Source: Bacillota bacterium
GTDB taxonomy: Bacteria; Bacillota; Clostridia; Tissierellales; Peptoniphilaceae
Assembly: GCA_023443025.1 (NCBI GenBank)
Contig: JAEZWM010000073.1
Coordinates: forward strand, 1 to 10,774
Length of the DNA: 10,774 nt
Direction of reading: 5' to 3'
Both the position numbers and the translations under genes were made by a program. Below are positions 1-8,231 of this stretch, one piece after another; the stretch's first letter is position 1, and each line of letters begins with the position of its first letter. The notes under the pieces were generated by a model, which saw nothing but the letters and a program-made list of their open reading frames with translations, did not search any database and was not told the origin of the DNA.

Positions 1-1
1 A

Positions 2-1417
2 TTAAGCCGGTATTGGTCCGGCGTTTTCAAAGTCTTGATCATTTGCAATCATATAAGCGAGTAGATGTGGGATTCCACAACCTGTTGTCATGATTAGGTC
101 ATTAGGTTCTGCTGTTCTATATATATATTCCTTAGTTTCTTCAAATGTAGGAATGTACTTTGCATTTACTCCTCTTTCAACCAGTAGTTTTACCAAATCA
201 TTAGAATGAATGCTTGGATCAAAATGTTCTCTAGCTGCATATATATCTGTAACTATTACCTCGTCAGCGTAGTCAAATGATTCTGAAAACTCTTTTAAAA
301 GCGCCTTAGTTCTACTGAATGTATGCGGCTGGAATACGCAGACAAGCCTGTTTTGCTTATGCTCTCCAAGGGCGTGTAATGTGTTTTGAATCTCAGTAGG
401 ATGATGACCGTAATCGGTCATAATATTTGCGTCGTTGTATTTGCCAACAATTTCCATTCTTCTATGAAGAGCTTTGTAGTTTCCTAATTGCTTGATGATA
501 AGCTCTCTATCAATTCCGGTTACTAGCATTGCAATAGCAGCGGATGCGGCATTGTACACGTTAAAGTCGCCTATTACAGGAAGAGAAATTCTAAGCTCGT
601 CGTCTCCGAAAACCAAACTGAAAGTAGGTCTTCCTACTTCATCATGCACTATATCCTTAATCTTATAGTGTGCGTTAGGATTCTTCATTCCGAATGTATG
701 GATATTACCTCTAATATGGTCGAGTAGAGGAATACAATTTGGATCATCAATGTTGATTATGGCATTTGAATTCTCATCTAAGTTCTTCATATATCCAATA
801 AAAGTACTAACAATATGGTCAATGTTTTTATAGAAATCAAGATGATCTTCCGATATATTCAGAACGATTACAGTTGATGGATAATAATTAAGAATATTCG
901 CCTTGTACTCGCATGCTTCAGTTACTAAATAATCTCTATCTCCAATCAATACATTACCATTTATAGTATCTAAATCCCCACCTAACAAAATAGATGGATT
1001 ATACTTGGAATCAGTAAGTATTTCCGTTACCATGCTTGTTACCGTAGATTTGCCGTGAGAACCTGAAATTGCAATTGAATGCTTGTAGTTTCTCATTAGG
1101 GCGCCTAGAAAAACTCCTCTTGTAACTACTGGGATATCCAAGCTTTTAGCATAGATAAGCTCGGTATTATCCGGAAGTATAGCATCGGTATATACTATGA
1201 TGTCAGGATTTTTAATATTTTCCGGTTTTTGTCCGTAGTATACTTTTACACCCATCCCTTCAAGCTTTTTTGTATGCGGATTGCTCTCCTTATCGGAACC
1301 GGTAATGTTAAATCCTGAGTCGAGAAGAAGATGAGCAATACCTGACATACTCACACCACCAATCCCTATAAAATGTATATTTTTAATACTATGATCATCT
1401 AAATCAAACTTAAACAC
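2..1417 (-). CDS. murC: UDP-N-acetylmuramate--L-alanine ligase (MurC), complete
   Basis: MurC is the cytoplasmic ATP-dependent ligase that joins L-alanine to UDP-MurNAc, the first peptide step of peptidoglycan synthesis. The 471-residue length is normal for the family. Visible motifs: N-terminal UDP-binding Rossmann loop GIGG (residues 18-21), Mur-ligase P-loop GSHGKST (119-125), the central-domain EACE and SEDHLD segments (167-170, 189-194), and DYGHHPTE (335-342), followed by FQPHTFSRT, typical of MurC rather than MurD/E/F. The P-loop reads GKS where GKT is commoner. The start is GTG at 1417-1415, preceded by GGAGGG at 1429-1424 with a 6-nt spacer. The TAA stop lies at 4-2, so the gene is complete although it touches the window edge. 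It is transcribed divergently from glmU, probably from the promoter at 1595-1567, leaving a leader of about 140 nt. No terminator is visible because the window ends. Confidence 0.97.
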   Translation of the reverse strand: MFKFDLDDHSIKNIHFIGIGGVSMSGIAHLLLDSGFNITGSDKESNPHTKKLEGMGVKVYYGQKPENIKNPDIIVYTDAILPDNTELIYAKSLDIPVVTRGVFLGALMRNYKHSIAISGSHGKSTVTSMVTEILTDSKYNPSILLGGDLDTINGNVLIGDRDYLVTEACEYKANILNYYPSTVIVLNISEDHLDFYKNIDHIVSTFIGYMKNLDENSNAIINIDDPNCIPLLDHIRGNIHTFGMKNPNAHYKIKDIVHDEVGRPTFSLVFGDDELRISLPVIGDFNVYNAASAAIAMLVTGIDRELIIKQLGNYKALHRRMEIVGKYNDANIMTDYGHHPTEIQNTLHALGEHKQNRLVCVFQPHTFSRTKALLKEFSESFDYADEVIVTDIYAAREHFDPSIHSNDLVKLLVERGVNAKYIPTFEETKEYIYRTAEPNDLIMTTGCGIPHLLAYMIANDQDFENAGPIPA

Positions 1418-1423
1418 CTAAAT

Positions 1424-1429
1424 CCCTCC
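1424..1429 (-). promoter_or_regulatory. murC ribosome binding site (supports GTG start)
   Basis: GGAGGG on the minus strand lies 6 nt before GTG at 1417-1415. No in-frame ATG fits better, and the first residues (MFKFDLDD) lead directly into the Rossmann fold, so GTG is the likely start. Confidence 0.85.
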
Positions 1430-1484
1430 AAAATTATAAAACATAAACGCAAACGCGATAAATTTATTTTAATCATGCAAATAT

Positions 1485-1565
1485 AGTCGCATATTACAAG
1501 GCGACTTTATTTTAGTTATTAGGTTTACACCTATGTAAATATATTAATTCCAATCTGTCGCATAT
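1485..1565 (-). promoter_or_regulatory. murC leader with alternative GCGAC/GTCGC pairings
   Basis: On the minus strand (the murC leader) the 9-mer ATATGCGAC occurs twice, at 1565-1557 around the predicted transcription start and at 1494-1486. Between them lies AGTCGC at 1506-1501. AGTCGC can form a 6-bp hairpin with the downstream copy (GCGACT, 1490-1485, 10-nt loop). Alternatively it can pair through 5 bp with the upstream copy (1561-1557). The two pairings exclude each other. Function is unknown: the repeat could be a protein-binding site or an RNA switch, or chance. The stems are short. Confidence 0.35.
1524..1539. repeat. Short palindrome in the murC leader
   Basis: TTTACACCTATGTAAA is a perfect 6-bp inverted repeat around a 4-nt centre. 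It lies about 20-35 nt downstream of the predicted murC transcription start, where a repressor site or leader hairpin could act. No known operator consensus is recognised. Confidence 0.4.
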
Positions 1566-1566
1566 A

Positions 1567-1595
1567 ATTATAAATCTTTAAGTAAAAAGTTACAA
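1567..1595 (-). promoter_or_regulatory. Sigma-A-type promoter for murC
   Basis: Minus strand TTGTAA (-35, 1595-1590), a 17-nt spacer and TATAAT (-10, 1572-1567). The predicted start is near 1560, giving a leader of about 140 nt to murC. The -35 boxes of this promoter and the glmU promoter are about 33 bp apart, back to back. Confidence 0.7.
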
Positions 1596-1628
1596 GCTTT
1601 TTAAAAAAATGAGCAGTTTTTTGATTCC

Positions 1629-1658
1629 TTGTAGGTATGTCTATATATGTAGTATAAT
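1629..1658 (+). promoter_or_regulatory. Sigma-A-type promoter for glmU-prs-pth-mfd
   Basis: TTGTAG (-35, 1629-1634), an 18-nt spacer and a perfect TATAAT (-10, 1653-1658). It lies 33 nt upstream of the glmU start, so the 5' leader is short. It is the only convincing promoter before the tightly packed glmU-prs-pth-mfd cluster. Confidence 0.75.
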
Positions 1659-1691
1659 AGAAAAGGAATAAAAATAAAGGCAGGTGTAAAT

Positions 1692-3074
1692 GTGATTGTA
1701 TCAGTTATACTCGCAGCGGGCGAGGGGACTAGAATGGTATCAAAGCATTCAAAAGTCACTCAGACCCTACTGAATAGACCAATGATAGATTATGTTCTCA
1801 GTGCAAGTGAAGGTGCAGGAATTGAGAAGAATGTAGTCATCGTTGGAAAGAATAAAGAAGATGTACAGAAATTATTTCAAAATAGAAACATTATTTATAA
1901 AGAACAAAAAATTGGCCCTGAATTTCCGTATGGAACAGGATATGCGGTGTCGCTTGCAGCAGATGAAATTAATGACGACGACCATGTATTAATCTTAAAT
2001 GGAGATATTCCACTTTTGACAGAAAAGTCGCTTAGCGATTTTCTGGAATATCATAAAAGCACCGGAGCGGTGGGCTCGCTTTTGACTGCGATAATAGATG
2101 ACCCTACCAATTATGGAAGGATAATAAAAAATGAAGAAGGCTATCTCATAAAAATCGTAGAACACAGAGATGCAAATGAAGAAGAGTTAAAAATCCACGA
2201 GTTTAATCCCGGAGTATACATTTTTAGAGGAGAAGAACTCAAGTTAGCACTAGGTGAGCTGGACACGGATAACGATCAAGGTGAGATGTATATAACGGAT
2301 GTAGTTGAAATACTGGCAAACAAAGGGCATAAATTAGGCACTTTTTTACTGGAGGATGTCAACGAAGTTCACGGTATAAATTCAAAAGATCAGCTTTCAG
2401 AAGCCGAAGAATTACTAAGAGCGAGAACAAATAAAAAGTATATGCGAGATGGTGTTATTATGGAAAATCCATCCAATATATTTATCGAGCCGGGAGTTGT
2501 GATTGGTAAGGATACTAGAATCTACTCCGGAGCTAAAATTACAGGGAAAACTGTAATTGGTGAAGACTGTATTATCGATGGTGCAAGTACTATTATAAAC
2601 TCAGTACTTGAAGATGGAGTTGTTATCAATAGATCAGTAATCGAGCATTCAAGGATATCAAAAGGAGCAACAATTGGACCATTTGCTCATTTAAGACCTG
2701 ACTCTGATATCGGAGTAAATGTTCACATAGGAAACTTTGTTGAGACGAAAAATGCCGTTTTAGGCGAGAATACAAAAGCAGGACATCTTGCATATATAGG
2801 TGATGCTGAACTGGGTAAGAATATAAATGTTGGATGCGGAGTAATTTTTGCAAACTACGATGGAAAAAATAAATATGAATCCATAATCAAAGACGGGGCC
2901 TTTATAGGATCCAATGCAAATGTAATAGCTCCGGTAACCATCCACGAAGATGCATTTATTGCTGCAGGTACTAGCGTTACAAAAGATGTTGAAAAAGGTG
3001 CTCTATTTATATCTAGAGCAGAATCAAGAAGTATAGCTGATTGGGTTTATATTAAGAAAAAAAAGGATAGATAA
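1692..3074 (+). CDS. glmU: Bifunctional UDP-GlcNAc pyrophosphorylase / glucosamine-1-phosphate N-acetyltransferase
   Basis: GlmU acetylates glucosamine-1-phosphate with acetyl-CoA, then uridylylates it with UTP to UDP-GlcNAc, the cytoplasmic precursor for peptidoglycan. Residues 1-230 are the nucleotidyltransferase domain: LAAGEGTRM (7-15), the NGDIPLL loop whose D105 aligns with the metal-binding Asp, and FNPGVYIF. Residues ~255-445 form a left-handed beta-helix of hexapeptide repeats, with AGHLAYIGDA carrying the probable catalytic His365, then GCGVIFANYDGKN. The length of 460 is normal. The start is GTG at 1692; an ATG at 1690 runs straight into TGA in another frame. The SD is modest (AAGG/AGGTG, 1677-1686). 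Oddities: the usual LPKVLH strand after GTRM reads HSKVTQ, and the UTP-site segment has extra residues before GTG (KIGPEFPYGTGYAV). The first gene of the plus-strand cluster, it stops immediately before the prs region. Confidence 0.97.
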   Translation: MIVSVILAAGEGTRMVSKHSKVTQTLLNRPMIDYVLSASEGAGIEKNVVIVGKNKEDVQKLFQNRNIIYKEQKIGPEFPYGTGYAVSLAADEINDDDHVLILNGDIPLLTEKSLSDFLEYHKSTGAVGSLLTAIIDDPTNYGRIIKNEEGYLIKIVEHRDANEEELKIHEFNPGVYIFRGEELKLALGELDTDNDQGEMYITDVVEILANKGHKLGTFLLEDVNEVHGINSKDQLSEAEELLRARTNKKYMRDGVIMENPSNIFIEPGVVIGKDTRIYSGAKITGKTVIGEDCIIDGASTIINSVLEDGVVINRSVIEHSRISKGATIGPFAHLRPDSDIGVNVHIGNFVETKNAVLGENTKAGHLAYIGDAELGKNINVGCGVIFANYDGKNKYESIIKDGAFIGSNANVIAPVTIHEDAFIAAGTSVTKDVEKGALFISRAESRSIADWVYIKKKKDR

Positions 3075-3076
3075 AT

Positions 3077-3082
3077 GGGAGG
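3077..3082 (+). promoter_or_regulatory. prs ribosome binding site that decides the start
   Basis: GGGAGG lies 7 nt before ATG at 3090. An upstream in-frame ATG at 3075 overlaps this SD and has only a poor AAGG before it, so 3090 is the better start. The upstream ATG would add five residues (MGGLE) that are really the translated SD. Confidence 0.8.
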
Positions 3083-3089
3083 ATTGGAA

Positions 3090-4049
3090 ATGTTTATAGG
3101 TGAAATGAAGGTATTTAGTGGAAATGCAAACACTAAATTTGCTGAAGATATTTGCAAAGAACTTGGGATTCCACTAGGAAAAGTAACTATTGAAAAATTT
3201 AGAGACGGTGAAATCAACCTAGTAATTGAAGAAACAGTAAGAGGTTTCGATATTTTTTTAGTACAACCAACTTGTACACCGGTAAACGATCATCTGATGG
3301 AGTTATTAATAATGATAGATGCAGCTAAAAGAGCATCTGCAGCAAGAATTAATGCTGTTGTTCCATACTATGGATATGCGAGACAAGACAGAAAAACCAG
3401 AGGTAGAGAGCCGATTAGTGCTAAGCTAGTAGCAAATCTATTAACTACAGCGGGAGCGGACAGGGTAATAACGATGGATCTGCATGCCGGACAAATTCAA
3501 GGTTACTTTGACATTCCGGTAGACCACCTGACTGCTATGCCAACTCTAGCTAAATACTTTAGAGAAATGGTTGAATCAGGGGATGGAGACTATGTAGTCG
3601 TATCACCCGACCTCGGAGGAGTAACAAGAGCTAGAACTTTCGCACATCACCTAAATCTTCCATTAGCAATTATAGAAAAAAGAAGGCCAAGACCAAACGA
3701 GTCTGAAGTATTAAATATCATAGGTGAAATTCAAGGCAAAAATGCTATTATCATCGACGATATTATAGATACAGCGGGAACAATTACAAATGCAGCAAAA
3801 GTATTAAAAGAAAAAGGTGCAAAAGATGTATATATCACTGCAACTCATGGCGTGCTTTCAGGACCTGCAATGGAAAGAATCGCAAGCTCTGTAGTTGAAA
3901 AGTGTGTAATTACCGATACAATTCCACTACCTGAAGGGGTTAAAGCCGAAAAGATAGAAGTTGTATCTGCAGCACCTGCTTTTGCAGCTGCGATTAAAAA
4001 CATCAACAATAACCAATCAGTATCCTCACTATTTAACGCAACGGAGTGA
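3090..4049 (+). CDS. prs: Ribose-phosphate pyrophosphokinase (PRPP synthetase)
   Basis: Prs transfers pyrophosphate from ATP to ribose-5-phosphate, giving PRPP for purine, pyrimidine, histidine and NAD synthesis in the cytoplasm. From ATG 3090 the protein is 319 residues, usual for class I enzymes. Visible motifs: FRDGEINLVI near residue 35, the ATP-loop segment YYGYARQDRKTRGREPISAK, MDLHAGQIQGYF with a catalytic-site His, SPDLGGVTRAR, the EKRRP catalytic flexible-loop region, and the PRPP-binding loop DDIIDTAGT (223-231). An ATG at 3075 would give 324 residues but overlaps the GGGAGG SD. It follows glmU with a 15-nt gap and ends 4 nt before pth, so co-transcription is very likely. In Bacillus the L25-type gene ctc separates prs and pth; here it is missing. 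Confidence 0.96.
   Translation: MFIGEMKVFSGNANTKFAEDICKELGIPLGKVTIEKFRDGEINLVIEETVRGFDIFLVQPTCTPVNDHLMELLIMIDAAKRASAARINAVVPYYGYARQDRKTRGREPISAKLVANLLTTAGADRVITMDLHAGQIQGYFDIPVDHLTAMPTLAKYFREMVESGDGDYVVVSPDLGGVTRARTFAHHLNLPLAIIEKRRPRPNESEVLNIIGEIQGKNAIIIDDIIDTAGTITNAAKVLKEKGAKDVYITATHGVLSGPAMERIASSVVEKCVITDTIPLPEGVKAEKIEVVSAAPAFAAAIKNINNNQSVSSLFNATE
4043..4048 (+). promoter_or_regulatory. pth ribosome binding site (supports TTG start)
   Basis: GGAGTG overlaps the last codons and stop of prs and stands 5 nt before TTG at 4054. No ATG occurs near the start of the conserved VVGLGNPG strand, so TTG is the best start and implies coupled translation with prs. Confidence 0.75.
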
Positions 4050-4053
4050 TAGT

Positions 4054-4629
4054 TTGAAGCTAGTAGTAGGACTTGGAAATCCGGGATCAAAGTACGAAGA
4101 CACCAAACACAATGCTGGGTTTAGAGTTATTGACCTTTTAGCTAAGAGGCATGGTTTTAAGATAAAAAAGATAAAATTCAAATCACTATATGAGAAGACA
4201 AGCATAGGGTCTGAGCAAGTGGTGTTTCTGAAACCACAGACTTATATGAACAACTCTGGGATAGCAGTAAGAGAAGCTTCGGATTTCTTTAAGATAAAGC
4301 CGGAAGATATTATAGTGATATACGACGATATTGATATTTCTTTTGGGACTATTAGAGTTAAGAAATTCGGCTCATCGGGAAGTCATAATGGAATGAAATC
4401 AATAATCTATCATTTGACCAATGACAGATTTCCAAGAGTAAGAGTAAGCATTGGGAAAAAACCCGACTATATGGACCTAGCCAACTATGTTTTGAGCACT
4501 TTTACGGATAGTGAAAGTAAAATTTTTGAAAAAGAAATAGAAGTAGCAGCTGATGCTGTTGAGACAATGCTAGAGTTTGGCGTGGATGAAGCGATGAACA
4601 GATACAACGGAATGGAAATAATAGAATGA
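4054..4629 (+). CDS. pth: Peptidyl-tRNA hydrolase
   Basis: Pth cleaves the ester bond of peptidyl-tRNAs dropped from ribosomes, recycling tRNA in the cytoplasm. With the TTG start the protein is 191 residues, normal for bacterial Pth. The family signature is intact: GLGNPG with N9, KHNAGF with catalytic H19 (E. coli H20 equivalent), KPQTYMN with N66, YDDIDI with D92, and SSGSHNGMKSI with N112. The C-terminus (VDEAMNRYNG) is also typical. The frame stays open upstream to an ATG at 3961 inside prs, but that extension (HYLTQRSDS...) is prs read in another frame. It begins 4 nt after prs and its TGA overlaps the mfd ATG (ATGA), so the three genes are translationally linked. Confidence 0.96.
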   Translation: MKLVVGLGNPGSKYEDTKHNAGFRVIDLLAKRHGFKIKKIKFKSLYEKTSIGSEQVVFLKPQTYMNNSGIAVREASDFFKIKPEDIIVIYDDIDISFGTIRVKKFGSSGSHNGMKSIIYHLTNDRFPRVRVSIGKKPDYMDLANYVLSTFTDSESKIFEKEIEVAADAVETMLEFGVDEAMNRYNGMEIIE

Positions 4630-7600
4630 ACTTTTTAACTGACGGACTTAAGAATATCAAGGACTATACGCAGTTACTTGAAAAACTTAATAGTGGGAAG
4701 AGCTCTATCTACATCAATGGGATGGTTAGAGAGAGCTTTCCTCACTTTCTTTATGCTCTTTTGCAAAATCAAAAAAAGAGCATTTTTGTAGTGGTTGAAG
4801 ATGAGTTAAGAGCAAAGGAAATTTATGATTCTGCAAACAATCTACCGAATATAGATATAAGCTTATACCCTAAATCAGATATAGGATTTTATAATATTAC
4901 TCCACTCGAAAGCTCGCAAAACGATTCCAGGATAAAGATTATGAATCGGCTAACAGGAGAAGAGACTTTTATAATTGTAGCTTCAGTTGAAGCAATTAGA
5001 AAGAAGATATCAACACCAAAATATTTCAAAAGCTCAACGATTGATATTAATGTATCGGATGAGCTGGATGTTGAAGAGTTTGTAAACAAGCTTAATAATC
5101 TACAATATGAAAGAGTTGAAACAGTAGAGTCTCGAGGACAATTTGCGATAAGAGGCGGGATCATAGATATCTATCCAATTGACAATGAGCATCCTGTGAG
5201 AATAGAACTGTTTGATGTAGAAGTTGATTCGATAAGAGTGTTTAGTATAAGCGACCAAAGGTCGATAGAGAATACTGATAAAATTACAATTACTCCGGCC
5301 AGAGAATTTTTACTTACAGAAAAAGATAAAGCAAACATAATCAAGGGAATCGACAGGGACATAGATATAGCACGAAACAAATTTATGTACGGAGTTGATA
5401 AGGAAAAATTAATAGAAAAGTACACTCAAATAAGGGAGATGGTAGAAAACAACTTCATCTTATCTAACCCTGATCTTGTAATGCCTTATATAAAACCCGA
5501 TTCCTATGCCAGTATACTCGATTATATTGATGAAGACAGCATCGTAATCTTCGAGGACCTTGCAAGAGTTTACGATAGAGCATCTGATATAGAAGCCAGA
5601 TATCAAGAGGACATAAGCTACCAAATTGAAAAGGGAGAAGTATTTGTTTCTCATGAAAAAATTCCTTTTAAATTTAACGACAACTTAAAACAGATTAAAG
5701 AGTTTTCAACTATCAATATAACTCAGCTTAAGAAAAGAACTAGATTATTAAGTCCTGAACTAGATCTTTCGCTTGTCACTGTCGAGACTCAGGTGTATAA
5801 CAGAAACTTCAGTCTATTGACTTCAAATTTGAAAGATATGATCTACTCCGGATATAAAGTTATCATTATGGCACAAAATCATGAAAAGGCATCCGGACTT
5901 GTAGAGTTATTAAAAACCGAGGACATACCTGCCTTATATACAGACACCATAGAACATGAAATAAAATCGTCTCAAATATATATAACACCATTTAGTTTGA
6001 GTAAGGGATTCGAGTATAGAGCATTAAAACAAATATTTATAACTCACAATGAAATCTACGGCAAAACTCATGTTGGGACTAAAAAGCGTAGATACAAGAA
6101 GATGAGTGGTCAAGACATAGTATCCTATTCGGATTTAATTGCAGGAGACTATGTCGTTCATGAAAACCATGGTATCGGATTATATAAAGGTATAGAGCAA
6201 ATAAAAGTTGCTCAAAAAGTCAAAGATTATTTAGTAGTCGAATATAGAGGTACTGACAGACTATTTATTCCGACTGATCAGATGAACCTCATCCAGAAGT
6301 ATATAGGTGGAGAAAACAGAGCGCCAAGACTAAACAAACTGGGAGCACCTGAATGGTCAAAGACCAAGCAAAGAGCAAAAAAAGCACTCGACGAAATTGC
6401 GGAGGATCTACTCGAGAACTACGCAAGGAGAATGAAAGAAAGTGGCTATGCATTTTCAAAAGACACGCATTGGCAAAGGGAGTTTGAAGACTCATTTATA
6501 TACGAAGAAACGGAAGCGCAGCTTAGGAGCATCGAAGAGATTAAAGGTGATATGGAAAAAGCCAGACCAATGGAGAGGCTCCTTTGTGGAGATGTTGGAT
6601 ATGGAAAGACCGAGGTAGCCCTTAGAGCGGCTTTTAAAGCGATAATGGACGGAAAGCAAGTAGCTTTTCTAGTGCCAACCACCATTCTTGCTCAGCAGCA
6701 TTACCATACTGCCATAGAGAGATTTAAAGATTTTCCTGTAAATATAGAAATGATATCCAGATTTAGAACGGCTAAAGAACAAAGAGAAATCCTCAAAAAG
6801 GTATCAGAGGGAAGCGTAGATTTGCTTATCGGAACTCACAGGCTATTATCTAAAGATTTAAAATTTAAAGAATTAGGACTATTAATAATAGACGAGGAGC
6901 AGAGATTTGGAGTTAGGCATAAGGATAAATTAAAAGAACTTAGAGAAAATATAGATGTATTAATGCTTAGTGCAACGCCAATCCCAAGGACACTTCAAAT
7001 GGGACTTGTAGGAATAAGGGATATGAGCTTGCTGGACGAAGCGCCGGAAGAAAGATTCCCGACCACTACCTATGTTTTGGAATATGAACCTATGATCATA
7101 AGGGAAGCCATCATTAAAGAGATGGAAAGAGGCGGACAAATATACTTTGTTTATAATAGAGTTTATGATATAGAAGAAATGGCATTTAAAATTCAGGAGC
7201 TGGTGCCTGAGGCAAGTATAGTAACTGCCCATGGTAGGATGAACGAAAGATCCTTGGAAAAAGTCATGATAGACTTTACAAACGGAGAATACGATATACT
7301 ACTTTCTACATCAATTATTGAAACCGGACTTGATATACATAATGTCAACACAATGATAATATATAATGCAGATTACATGGGTTTATCACAGCTCTATCAA
7401 TTAAAAGGTAGGATAGGAAGAGGAGGTAGAACTTCATATGCTTATTTTACCTATGAAAAAGGCAAGAGCTTAACAGAGATTTCAGAAAAAAGATTAAAAG
7501 CCATCAGAGACTTCACGGAATTTGGATCAGGATTTAAGATTGCTATGAGGGATTTAGAACTTCGAGGAGCAGGAAACCTACTAGGAGAAGTTCAGCATGG

Positions 7601-8135
7601 ACATATAGACCAGATTGGATACGATCTGTATGTAAAGCTGCTTGAAAGAGCAATTTCTGAGGCTAAAGGCGAAGAGTCAAGCACAGAGTCTAGGGAAGTA
7701 GCAATTGATTTGGGTGTAGATTCATACATTCCAACCAATTACATCAAATCAGGCACTGACAAAGTCGAAATATACAAAAGGATTGCCGAAATAGAATCAA
7801 CTGAAGAGCTCGAAGACATGATCGATGAGCTTATAGATAGATTTGGAGATCTACCTGATCCGGTAATCAATGTCATGTATATATCACTACTTAAATCGCT
7901 GGCAACCAAAATTGGTTTCACTCAGATTTCCGGTGGTGATGAGAGCATAAAGTTTGAATATGACAATATTAACCTATTTAGCTTAGAAGAGTTTGAAGCG
8001 CTAACAGGTAAATTCGGCAGTGAACTCGAGCTCGGACTTGCGACGCCACCATCCTTAACAATTAGGACTAAATCAGATCAGTTAAGGAGAGGTTATGAGC
8101 TTTTAGAAGAGATAGTACTGTTAAAAAAACTATAA
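4626..8135 (+). CDS. mfd: Transcription-repair coupling factor Mfd
   Basis: Mfd is an ATP-driven DNA translocase that pushes stalled RNA polymerase off damaged DNA and recruits UvrA for nucleotide excision repair. The 1169 residues are close to the family norm. Order of domains: N-terminal UvrB-like module (~15-220, with GQFAIRGGIIDIYP); a variable linker; RNA-polymerase-interacting domain (~505-590, starting GDYVVHENHGIGLYKG); RecG-like helicase lobes with Walker A GDVGYGKT (655-662), DEEQ box (756-759), LSATPIPRT and motif VI QLKGRIGRGGR (925-935); the translocation (TRG) segment from FGSGF (966) through RGAGNLLG; and the C-terminal autoinhibitory domain (~1030-1130). Motif VI has GRGGR where GRSNR is commoner, but the arginines are kept. 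The start overlaps the pth stop by 4 nt and no strong SD precedes it, so it probably relies on coupling. No terminator follows; the prsA promoter begins 6 nt later. Confidence 0.97.
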   Translation: MNFLTDGLKNIKDYTQLLEKLNSGKSSIYINGMVRESFPHFLYALLQNQKKSIFVVVEDELRAKEIYDSANNLPNIDISLYPKSDIGFYNITPLESSQNDSRIKIMNRLTGEETFIIVASVEAIRKKISTPKYFKSSTIDINVSDELDVEEFVNKLNNLQYERVETVESRGQFAIRGGIIDIYPIDNEHPVRIELFDVEVDSIRVFSISDQRSIENTDKITITPAREFLLTEKDKANIIKGIDRDIDIARNKFMYGVDKEKLIEKYTQIREMVENNFILSNPDLVMPYIKPDSYASILDYIDEDSIVIFEDLARVYDRASDIEARYQEDISYQIEKGEVFVSHEKIPFKFNDNLKQIKEFSTINITQLKKRTRLLSPELDLSLVTVETQVYNRNFSLLTSNLKDMIYSGYKVIIMAQNHEKASGLVELLKTEDIPALYTDTIEHEIKSSQIYITPFSLSKGFEYRALKQIFITHNEIYGKTHVGTKKRRYKKMSGQDIVSYSDLIAGDYVVHENHGIGLYKGIEQIKVAQKVKDYLVVEYRGTDRLFIPTDQMNLIQKYIGGENRAPRLNKLGAPEWSKTKQRAKKALDEIAEDLLENYARRMKESGYAFSKDTHWQREFEDSFIYEETEAQLRSIEEIKGDMEKARPMERLLCGDVGYGKTEVALRAAFKAIMDGKQVAFLVPTTILAQQHYHTAIERFKDFPVNIEMISRFRTAKEQREILKKVSEGSVDLLIGTHRLLSKDLKFKELGLLIIDEEQRFGVRHKDKLKELRENIDVLMLSATPIPRTLQMGLVGIRDMSLLDEAPEERFPTTTYVLEYEPMIIREAIIKEMERGGQIYFVYNRVYDIEEMAFKIQELVPEASIVTAHGRMNERSLEKVMIDFTNGEYDILLSTSIIETGLDIHNVNTMIIYNADYMGLSQLYQLKGRIGRGGRTSYAYFTYEKGKSLTEISEKRLKAIRDFTEFGSGFKIAMRDLELRGAGNLLGEVQHGHIDQIGYDLYVKLLERAISEAKGEESSTESREVAIDLGVDSYIPTNYIKSGTDKVEIYKRIAEIESTEELEDMIDELIDRFGDLPDPVINVMYISLLKSLATKIGFTQISGGDESIKFEYDNINLFSLEEFEALTGKFGSELELGLATPPSLTIRTKSDQLRRGYELLEEIVLLKKL

Positions 8136-8140
8136 AAAAC

Positions 8141-8168
8141 TTGAAAGTTTAAAAAAATTCTATATAAT
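8141..8168 (+). promoter_or_regulatory. Sigma-A-type promoter for prsA
   Basis: TTGAAA (-35, 8141-8146), a 16-nt spacer and TATAAT (-10, 8163-8168). It starts just after the mfd stop, predicting transcription from about 8175 and a 57-nt leader. With no terminator after mfd, prsA may be read both from here and from the glmU promoter. Confidence 0.75.
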
Positions 8169-8175
8169 AGTTAGA

Positions 8176-8207
8176 GTAGCCCGGCACGGCATGTGACCCA
8201 TAACTAC
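8176..8207 (+). promoter_or_regulatory. GC-rich hairpin at the 5' end of the prsA leader
   Basis: A GC-rich block in an AT-rich leader can fold as GTAG (8176-8179) with CTAC (8204-8207) outside, and GGCAC (8183-8187) with GTG-a-CC (8193-8198) inside around the loop GGCAT. It would sit at the very 5' end of the message. Role unknown; it may protect the transcript or be chance. Confidence 0.35.
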
Positions 8208-8231
8208 AAAAAATGAAATGGAGATGACTTA

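Noticed and set aside
2626..2945. Minus-strand open frames opposite the glmU C-terminal half
   Set aside because: They lie wholly inside glmU, lack ribosome binding sites, and their composition is that of an antisense reading of hexapeptide repeats.
3961..4053. Upstream extension of pth from ATG 3961
   Set aside because: This is the prs C-terminus read in another frame. The conserved Pth strand begins right after TTG 4054, which has its own SD.
7739..7921. Minus-strand frames within mfd and other genes (for example at 4889-5164, 6289-6495, 6446-6685)
   Set aside because: All are short shadows of the clearly coding plus strand without SD sequences or recognisable domains.
8139..8153. AAACTT/AAGTTT dyad after mfd as a terminator
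   Set aside because: It is A/T only, is followed by A rather than T on the plus strand, and overlaps the -35 box of the prsA promoter.
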